Part shown: piece after piece, positions 9,469 to 14,921 of the stretch
How the letters are laid out: each line of letters begins with the position of its first letter
How positions within the stretch are numbered: position 1 is the first letter of the stretch
Source of the DNA: Beroe ovata
Taxonomy: Eukaryota > Ctenophora > Nuda > Beroida > Beroidae
Assembly: GCA_946803715.1 (NCBI GenBank)
Contig: CAMPET010000333.1
Span: 13,075-27,995, forward strand
DNA: 14,921 nt
Direction: 5' to 3'
Position numbers and translations under genes: made by a program
The notes under the pieces: generated by a model
What the model saw: the letters and a program-made list of their open reading frames with translations, nothing else
Databases searched by the model: none
What the model was told of the DNA's origin: nothing

Positions 9469-9772
9469 GAGGAAAACCTAACACCGGAGACAGCTGTTAC
9501 TATGGTTACAGACTATAGCATGTTGTCATGACAACGAATGCATAGTTGATGACAAGAAGACAGATTCAAGCAGCATCGACAAGATTTGAATAAATAAATA
9601 CGATCACGAGATCTGAAATTAGAAATACATCAAAATACGCCGAAATTTGCCAATACTGTACTGTTAGCCTCATTCAACGGTTCAATGACAAAACATTTTC
9701 ACATATTGTACCAAATACATATTGCACAAATACTCCTTCATAACAATTCAACAGTAGGTACAACTGAATTCA
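9469..9772. other. Spacer: SERF promoter side and heme-oxygenase-like 3' flank
   Basis: About 300 bp. The right half should be the 3' UTR of the heme-oxygenase-like gene, but no minus-strand AATAAA is seen. The left half should be the SERF promoter and carries the X-box and the palindrome listed separately. Confidence 0.5.
9496..9509 (-). promoter_or_regulatory. RFX-type X-box upstream of SERF
   Basis: Read on the minus strand the site is GTAACCATAGTAAC. It fits the RFX consensus GTNRCC-N(0-3)-RGYAAC at every position and lies 28 bp before the SERF ATG, where X-boxes normally work. A 14-bp perfect palindrome, GTTGTCATGACAAC at 9522-9535, lies just upstream and is a weaker match to the same motif. 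Confidence 0.5.
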
Positions 9773-10902
9773 CTACTTCAAAGCGAAATGGCTGATACTG
9801 TAAGCAATGAATATAACTGCGATAACCACCAAAATCAGCCTCGTCAGATACCTAATCAGTGCCGTCTTGCTCTGCTCAGACCCAGTTACCTCCCTAATGA
9901 GGGCATTGTTCATGGAAAACACCTCCCGCTTTATACTTATGATTCTGTCCTTCTGCTCTCTACTCAGCTCCAATTCATCTATTCTCTGATTATACACCTT
10001 CTTCACAGCACTGGTGCTAAATCCCTCTGGCCAAGTAAGTGCCTGCAACAGAAAGATGATAGTAAACAGTACGGTAGAGAATATAATTCAATGTTGCAAT
10101 GTGTTCAACCATACCTTAACTCCAAGGGGAAATGTTTCCCTGAGTCCAAGTACCTTTACTATGATTGGTCTCAATAAACTGCCACCTGAGTTGAAACAAT
10201 AATGTTATTGAAGACCTGGTAGAATTTGAATTAGGAGCACCTTCTTTTAATCAAAACTGAAACTAAGTCTACCAGCCAATATAGCCATCTGCATGGTCTG
10301 CAAGTAAGCAATGATATTAATTGGATCCTCAGCCACGTGTGTCTCCATTGCTTGCCGATATTTCTCAAGTGCAGAAGACTGTTCAGTAGGAATATCTCCA
10401 GCATAAAAGTAGAGAACATCATCCTCAAATTCTGAAAAATAAGAAGTTGGCATTACATTGGTAGTAAGAAGTGCGAATGAATCACAAATATTTCTATAGA
10501 ATTGTCATTGTATACCATGCCAACATGGTGGTAATAACCATTAGCACGAAAGAGGGTAGGAAGATAAACTGTTTGTAGAATAGGGCAGTCATGTCTCAAA
10601 TCCTCTATCTTGTTTTCTATCAGTGAAAACACATGGTAAAATCGGAAGACTGCCATTCTGTAAACATTGCGATCTGGAAAGAGCGAAGGCATTGAAAGGA
10701 ACTACAAAAACAAACCAGGTGATTTGCTACTCATTCACTCTTCAGGGTTGGGGATATCAAATCTAAAATAATCATGTTAAATTGATACAGTAAGCTTATG
10801 AAACCAACCTGCAAGTGCAAAACTCAAGACAGAGTTGAAAAGTTTGTCAGAAGAAGAATGTACATCTTTGGTCTTTTCTTTGAGCTCCTCTGAGAATTTC
10901 AT
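9773..10902 (-). CDS. Heme-oxygenase-family protein with altered catalytic motif, tail-anchored, five exons, 242 aa
   Basis: Canonical heme oxygenases (HMOX1/2) open heme to biliverdin, CO and iron on the ER face. Minus-strand exons are 10902-10809, 10673-10539, 10431-10273, 10185-10115 and 10042-9773. Introns of 135, 107, 87 and 72 bp are GT-AG with phases 1, 1, 1, 0. The N-terminus MKFSEELKEKTKDVH aligns with the HO helix that carries the proximal heme ligand, here His15. Exon 2 gives FRFYHVFSLIE (HO: SLYHIYVALEE), then PILQTVYLP, FEDDVLYFYAG and EDPINIIAYLQT. The distal-helix motif, GDLSGGQ in human HMOX1, is AILAGGS (126-132): the Gly-Gly is kept, but Gly139 and Asp140 are Ala126 and Ile127. 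VKKVYNQRIDEL and VFSMNNALIREV match later helices. Residues of about 210-238 form a hydrophobic C-terminal anchor, as in HMOX1/2. Family membership is firm; classical oxygenase activity is doubtful. Confidence 0.85.
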
Positions 10903-11244
10903 ATTTCATCTAAAACTGCATATGTACATGTATGCAAGGAATAAAGAACATAAACTAATGAGTAAGGCCCTTGTTATAGCCTGACGATGTCGTTGAACGA
11001 CGAAATTGATCGCAATTAAAACGACACATTTTCATCGGTAAACAGAATCAAAAGAGAATTAACCAACTATCTCTCATCGTAACTAATGCAACTCTTATTC
11101 AATCGTTCAATCCATGAACTATGTTGTCAGAAGACATGAGAATCCAAAGTCATATCTATAGAGGTGTATGGGTATACTGCAAACATAGCAAAATACTGGA
11201 TATCGATTTTCTAATCCAAGGATTGACATAAGAGAGGGAAGAAT
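10903..11244. other. 5' flank of heme-oxygenase-like gene
   Basis: AT-rich, no gene seen. An out-of-frame ATG (10909) precedes the chosen start by seven bases and opens a 20-codon overlapping frame. A GTTTTAG just before it could be an acceptor for a 5' UTR intron. I see no clear TATA box. Confidence 0.4.
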
Positions 11245-11431
11245 CTAAACTGTGAATCATCAGCGGTTACCCCACAGATGTAAGGCCCTCCCCTGTCAAC
11301 TGCGATTTGGATCTCAGTATCAGCAGGTGGCAAGAGAGAACGGAGGGGTTTCGGCCCACCGTACCCCTCGCAGCTTACAACTGCAAGGCTGGGCCACCCA
11401 GAACTCCGGAATTCTGAGCTTCACAGTTTAG
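11245..11431. mobile_element. 187-bp element with 14-bp terminal inverted repeats (MITE-like)
   Basis: CTAAACTGTGAATC at 11245-11258 is the inverse of GCTTCACAGTTTAG at 11418-11431, with 13 of 14 positions matching. The interior is GC-richer than its surroundings and can pair with itself: TGTAAG 11279-11284 with CTTACA 11374-11379, and CCCTCC 11286-11291 with GGAGGG 11342-11347. There is no reading frame. I could not find a convincing target-site duplication, so a structured RNA gene is the alternative. Confidence 0.5.
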
Positions 11432-11622
11432 AGAGACAGCTTTCAAATTTCATTCAATTTCATTCAAATTTCATTCAGTTGTTCCACAGCGATAAATAGA
11501 AAATGAATGAAAATCAGCACTTCGAAATTGTAGGAAATTTAACTTCTCACTGAGAAGTTCTCAGGCATTCTATAAAATATTGCTAAGTAGTAAGTAATTG
11601 TAGCAAAAGTATTATTGTTCTC
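11432..11622. other. AT-rich spacer with short ATTTCATTCA repeats
   Basis: Three or four near-copies of AATTTCATTCA lie at about 11446-11480. Otherwise I see no feature. Confidence 0.45.
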
Positions 11623-11762
11623 GATCGATGATAGACCCTGTCGAGAATTTCGCTCCGCGCGGCGCAAACTTATTCTCAGACTAGCTGACATGACGCATTG
11701 ACGCAAGTCGCTTCGCGGCTTGCATCAGCGGTCTGGCATCACCCGACGTCCCGACAAGTATA
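11623..11762. repeat. Second copy of the CpG-rich dispersed repeat
   Basis: The first 30 bases (11623-11652, GATCGATGATAGACCCTGTC onward) are identical to 2382-2411. The match continues as GCGCGGCGCAAACTTATTCTCA, then after a divergent stretch as GGTCTGGCATC and GACAAGT, in the same order and orientation as at 2382-2498. Two collinear copies about 9.2 kb apart mark a family of interspersed elements. Confidence 0.85.
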
Positions 11763-11828
11763 ATTGCTAAGCAATTCATCAAATATGGAAGCTGAAGTGC
11801 TTAGAACGCGCGTGGCACACGCAACATT

Positions 11829-11950
11829 TGTCAGATGTTACCTGACCTGTTTCTCGCGCGAGCGCGCCTTCATCGAAGCTGAAGGCCGAAACATGTTTCG
11901 GCCTTCGATGAAGGCGCGCGCGAGAAACTGAGGTCAGATAAAATCTGACA
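11829..11950. repeat. 122-bp fold-back (near-perfect inverted repeat)
   Basis: The left arm runs TGTCAGAT...TGACCT, GTTTCTCGCGCG, CGCGCCTTCATCGA and GGCCGAAA. The right arm is its reverse complement with a few small gaps. They meet at the perfect palindrome CGAAACATGTTTCG (11887-11900), so there is almost no loop. Flanks share ACGCAACAT on both sides in direct orientation. The reading frames across it are by-products of the palindrome. Confidence 0.9.
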
Positions 11951-12523
11951 ACGCAACATATCACTGGAATATGCGCGCCGCGATGTCAGCACTAGTTGTG
12001 CGTGACACACGCGACGGTAACGTACGGTACGCGCGCGTATGAAAGGGACAAAGCTAAAGCCAAAGGTCAAAGAAATTATCGGAAATGAGTATGTGATACT
12101 ATAACTGCAATATATATCGCATGAGACAACGCAGTTTTACTTTTAATCACTGTGAACAGTATCATGAGTCAATAAATTAACAGCAATTCATATCACAAAT
12201 AACTTTTACTTATAGTTAATGAAATTGTATATGTAATTGCCAACGGGAATGATTTGACTATTGCCATTTAGCTTACTTTCATTACAGAGAAACATTTGTA
12301 TATCTGGTTAACAAAGTTTCATCATTCATCAATTATAAAGCTTCAAATAAAAGTAACAACTAAGTTCAATCAAGCTATTAACTTCTAAATTCAAAGGAAT
12401 TTATAAAGCGAATTCATATAAACTAAAAGTAAAAAGTCCCAAACTTTAAAAAACAAATAATTCCGTCTGATATTATGTTATAGAAACACGTGGGATAAAT
12501 CGAGAGAGGATGAAGTGTTTGTT
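11951..12523. other. Spacer downstream of the secreted-peptide gene
   Basis: A short CpG-rich tail (to about 12050, with alternating CGCGCG/ACGTACGGTACG) passes into AT-rich DNA. The right part should be the 3' UTR of the minus-strand peptide gene. I see no minus-strand AATAAA and no gene. Confidence 0.45.
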
Positions 12524-13734
12524 CTATTTGTAGAAAATACCAGCCTCCCATCTCTTAATCCGGGCAAGTTGTCTCAACTCTGCTCGTTTTTGCAGCTGCT
12601 TGGTCCGTGTGACTGTGAGGTTGGGTTCCGAGTTGAAGAGTTCGTGTCGAGATGGTAGTGCACGGTGATGCTTGAGAGGGGTTTGTCGGCGGCATAACGG
12701 GTTGTGCTTGGGACACCGCGGCTTGTGGAACCAAGCATCTGACAGGGAGAGAGGGACTGTGTGAGTGACAGTTTGACACTCAGTTTGAAATAACACTCAG
12801 TCTGTGTGTCAGTGCGAAGGTGTAACACAAATCGCTGACAGTGTTGCAAGATTAGTGTGTGACAGGAGTGTGACACAGTGACAGCAGTGTGACACAGTGA
12901 CAGCAGTGTGACACAGTGACAGCAGTGTGACACAGTGACAGGAGTGGGTGACACTGTGACAGGAGTGTGTGACAGTGTGAAAGGAGTGTGACAGGAGTTT
13001 TACACTGTGACAGGAGTGTGACACTGTGACAGGAGTGTGTGATACTGTGACAGGATTGCTACACAGTGACAGGAGTGTTCACACTATGACAGGAGTGTAT
13101 GAGTATCATGAGCTGAGTGGTGGAGGGTTCAGCGCCACAGCCCCAATTGACCTAACACTTTATCGGTTTATGAGGAAATCGAATTAGGAAAATTAAATTT
13201 AGAAACTTTGACTTAGACACTCCCACGTTCATTCTAATCTTGCAAAATGGCAATTTAGAAAATTAGTTTCTAGTTCCTAGAATCGATCAATCATCAAATT
13301 CTAAGTATGGCGTGCCGAGGGCAAACGAAGTGGCGAAAGTGGCTTGGAACTGGCGAGGCTCAGGCATCATGTAGAAAATGGTGAAAATGGTATCAGAAAA
13401 TGGTAACATTTCTCACCAGTGAAATGGTATTGACGCCAGGTGTCATCAGTGATATATCGAGTGAAAAATGGGAACAGTTGATGATTGCAAAAAAAGACGA
13501 TGAACTGTAAACGACGGTCATTGAACTGTCATAAGTGCTAACAATGAGAAAGGAGCAATGCATTCGTTAGCCCTCGTTATCATGAATTATGAGCAATAGC
13601 CGACAGGAGCTTATGACAGACTAAGACTCTAATGACAGTATAATGACAGTATGATTCACAATGTGTGCATTGTGTACGAACAAACCTGATGTGAGAAGAG
13701 ATGTGGCGAGGAAAATCACTAGCAATAAACTCAT
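12524..13734 (-). CDS. Small secreted basic peptide precursor, two exons, 87 aa (unrecognised)
   Basis: Exon 1 (13734-13686) encodes MSLLLVIFLATSLLTS, a typical signal peptide. Its donor CAG|GTTTGT is in phase 1. The acceptor CTCTCCCTGTCAG leads into exon 2 (12738-12524, TAG) in the matching phase, giving DAWFHKPRCPKHNP and onward. Likely signal cleavage is after Ala18 (S-D-A|W). The remaining 69 residues hold 17 Lys/Arg, 5 His and 4 Glu, so the product is strongly cationic. The only two cysteines, Cys25 and Cys32, could form a C-x6-C loop. Dibasic sites at 33-34, 67-68 and 78-79 could release a 14-residue looped peptide, AELRQLARI and WEAGIFYK. There is one NLT glycosylation sequon (56-58). 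No amidation glycine precedes a cleavage site. I know no family for it: neuropeptide or hormone precursor, antimicrobial peptide and matrix protein are all possible. A well-formed promoter precedes exon 1. Confidence 0.6.
12855..13097. repeat. 19-20-bp minisatellite inside the peptide-gene intron
   Basis: Units of the type GTGACAGCAGTGTGACACA repeat about a dozen times. Three copies at 12878-12934 are identical, with more diverged GTGACAGGAGTGTGACACT copies to the right. Long minus-strand frames here (Cys/His/Ser-rich) are products of the repeat. It lies wholly within the 947-bp intron. Confidence 0.9.
13098..13685. other. Rest of the peptide-gene intron
   Basis: No further exon is supported. 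Small local repeats are visible: GAAAATGGTA-like copies at about 13374-13430, TAATGACAGTA twice near 13630, and the hairpin CACAATG/CATTGTG near 13657-13673. Confidence 0.4.
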
Positions 13735-13778
13735 GTTGTCTCAGCAGAGAGAGTAGTAACTAAGTCACTGAGCGAGAA

Positions 13779-13812
13779 TGAATCAGGACTGGCGGGAGCG
13801 ACTGTATTTATA
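13779..13812 (-). promoter_or_regulatory. Core promoter of the peptide gene: TATA box and initiator
   Basis: On the minus strand TATAAATA (13812-13805) is followed 33 bases later by TCATTCT, a full match to the YYANWYY initiator, whose A is at 13779. This is the standard spacing. It predicts a 45-nt 5' UTR before the ATG at 13734. Confidence 0.65.
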
Positions 13813-13829
13813 GGGGTAGCCAGCGGGGA

Positions 13830-13878
13830 CACGTGCGTCCTGAGAGATAACACTGTTTTAACACGTGGCACGCACGTG
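13830..13878. promoter_or_regulatory. Cluster of three CACGTG E-boxes
   Basis: CACGTG occurs at 13830-13835, 13862-13867 and 13873-13878, just upstream of the TATA box. It is the palindromic site of bHLH-type factors (Myc/Max, USF, MITF/TFE, CLOCK). Three copies in 49 bp are not expected by chance. Confidence 0.6.
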
Positions 13879-13899
13879 ACTAGAGTCTGGACCAGTCAG

Positions 13900-14590
13900 A
13901 GCGCGGTGTTTGCTGGGAAAGAACGGCGGGAGAGTGAGAGAGAGGGAGAGATACAATCAGGCAGAAAAAGAGTGCAGAGAGGGCGAAAGAAGGTTGAATA
14001 AATTCGGGAAAATACTTAATCGGCGCACATGTCACAAGGAAGGAGAAAAATGTTTTGTATTAAATTAGTCGATTAAAGCCGACATAATGTCTGCTAACAT
14101 GTAACCATGACAACTCCTAACAATTCATATCGCTTATCTCAGGACAGGTGGTATTAAGATGGTGTTTATTACGGGATGAGTGGTTTAAATAGTAAACAGT
14201 CGGGTTATAATTTCCCGGAAACAATTTGTTATTGTTTGTATCCTATGATTATTACAGAGAATAAGGATCAGGGGGAATCCAATTGTTACGGGACAGACAG
14301 CTACTAATCTGTAGCGAAGTCGACAGGAGCGATATATATATTTATAAAGGAGCAGATCTAATGGCAATGTCAATTTGTCAATCTTAATTATCATTGTGTC
14401 TCTATATTACGACGACAGGAAATGAACTTACCGATGGGAGAATGTGTAGCACCTGCTGCAAAACCGGTCCTGAAATAACAATGAATAATGAAAAATCACG
14501 AAACTCGGTAATTCGGATTACTAGCATCATTATCAGCAGCTCTCGCGATCATCCTCACCTATCTCAGTTTCAAATGGGGGAAGATATCAT
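13900..14590. other. Spacer without a supported gene
   Basis: A GA-rich stretch (about 13925-13955) lies upstream of the peptide promoter. AT-rich DNA follows. A 44-nt segment at 14430-14473 has a minus-strand acceptor and donor, and TTTATT at 14165-14170 is a minus-strand AATAAA, but I could not join these into a gene. Confidence 0.4.
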
Positions 14591-14651
14591 CATTGTCGTC
14601 ATGTGTTCCTGCACTCCCCCGCACACAAACACAGGAACTTCCACAGGAGTG

Positions 14652-14720
14652 TGGGAGTGGTGGTGGGAGTGTGGGAGTGGGAGTGTGGGAGTGGGGGAGT
14701 GTGGGAGTGGGAGTGGGGGG
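14652..14720 (+). repeat. G-rich minisatellite with G-quadruplex potential
   Basis: Repeats of GTGTGGGAGTGG and GAGTGGG supply at least eight runs of three or more G with short spacers on the plus strand. This satisfies the usual intramolecular quadruplex pattern more than once. Confidence 0.85.
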
Positions 14721-14869
14721 CGTGATGACAGCATACTCAGAAATCCACAGGCAAACACACAGACAAAAACAGGTTTATGTATAACAGTATCCAATTTTAG
14801 CGAAAGTGGCACATTTTGTAGTCAGCACTTGATCCCAACTAGCCTCAAGATCGGGCCAGATATTCCTGT

Positions 14870-14921
14870 CACACACACACACAGACACACACACACAGAC
14901 ACAAACACAGACACACACACA
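14870..14921. repeat. (CA)n microsatellite with CAGA interruptions, cut by the window edge
   Basis: CA dinucleotides are broken by GACA every 10-14 bases and run to the last base of the window. Confidence 0.95.

Noticed and set aside
10503-10538. Donor ATG|GTATAC near 10513 for heme-oxygenase exon 2
   Set aside because: It looks strong but would put exon 3 out of frame. The donor AATG|GTTATT (exon end 10539) keeps phase 1 and matches family spacing exactly.
10453-10692. Using the Met codon at 10692 as the start of a separate protein
   Set aside because: The frame is heme-oxygenase exon 2. An in-phase acceptor (TTTCCAG ending at 10674) and the alignment show that it joins the upstream exon carrying the proximal histidine.
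11779-12070. Minus-strand frames of 61 and 66 codons
   Set aside because: They span the fold-back palindrome and CpG-rich repeats; they have no splice or family support.
12574-13024. Long minus-strand frames of 71 and 126 codons rich in Cys, His and Ser
   Set aside because: They read through the 19-bp minisatellite and in the wrong frame through the real second exon of the peptide gene.
14185-14473. Possible minus-strand gene: 44-nt segment 14430-14473 between an acceptor and GTAAGT donor, frame 14185-14394, AATAAA at 14170-14165
   Set aside because: A donor near 14562 would feed it, but all three frames before that donor contain stops, and the 69-codon frame resembles no protein. At most UTR exons or chance splice-like sites.
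14570-14784. Pro/Ser/His-rich (minus) and Gly/Val-rich (plus) frames
   Set aside because: They are translations of the G-rich minisatellite.

Overview
The window looks like nuclear DNA from an invertebrate metazoan. It holds protein genes split by short GT-AG introns (mostly 70-300 bp) inside moderately AT-rich DNA, with many minisatellites, microsatellites and short dispersed repeats. Nothing in it is bacterial or viral. The compact introns would fit a sponge or another early-branching or marine invertebrate, but the sequence alone does not fix the clade.

Layout from left to right. (1) 1-1703, plus strand: the 3' part of a kelch-repeat gene, six exons, cut by the left edge and preceded by a 24-bp minisatellite. 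(2) 1704-3402: its 3' flank, then a CpG-rich mosaic of inverted and direct repeats (about 2130-2700), then AT-rich spacer with a 59-bp tandem duplication. (3) 3403-7536, minus: a 1377-residue single open reading frame that I identify as URB1/Npa1, a 60S ribosome-biogenesis scaffold; it is shorter than its relatives and stops inside or just after the NopRA1 region. (4) 7935-9468, minus: a three-exon SERF (small EDRK-rich factor) gene of 69 codons. (5) 9773-10902, minus: a five-exon, 242-residue tail-anchored heme-oxygenase-family protein. It keeps the proximal histidine and the Gly-Gly of the distal helix, but has Ala-Ile where the family has Gly-Asp, so the oxygen-activating Asp is missing. 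(6) 10903-12523: a repeat-rich spacer with a 187-bp element bounded by terminal inverted repeats, a second copy of the CpG-rich dispersed repeat, and a 122-bp near-perfect fold-back. (7) 12524-13734, minus: an apparently undescribed two-exon gene for an 87-residue secreted, strongly basic precursor with a C-x6-C loop and three dibasic sites. Its promoter has a TATA box, a consensus initiator and three CACGTG boxes. (8) 13735-14921: that promoter, AT-rich spacer, a G-rich minisatellite able to form quadruplexes, and a CA microsatellite at the right edge.

The SERF, heme-oxygenase-like and peptide genes were rebuilt by hand from exon pieces. In each, donor, acceptor and reading phase agree at every junction and the joined protein follows its family where there is one. 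Four consecutive genes lie on the minus strand, but the URB1, SERF, heme-oxygenase-like and peptide products share no obvious pathway. The most novel candidates are the secreted peptide gene with its promoter and the catalytically altered heme oxygenase.
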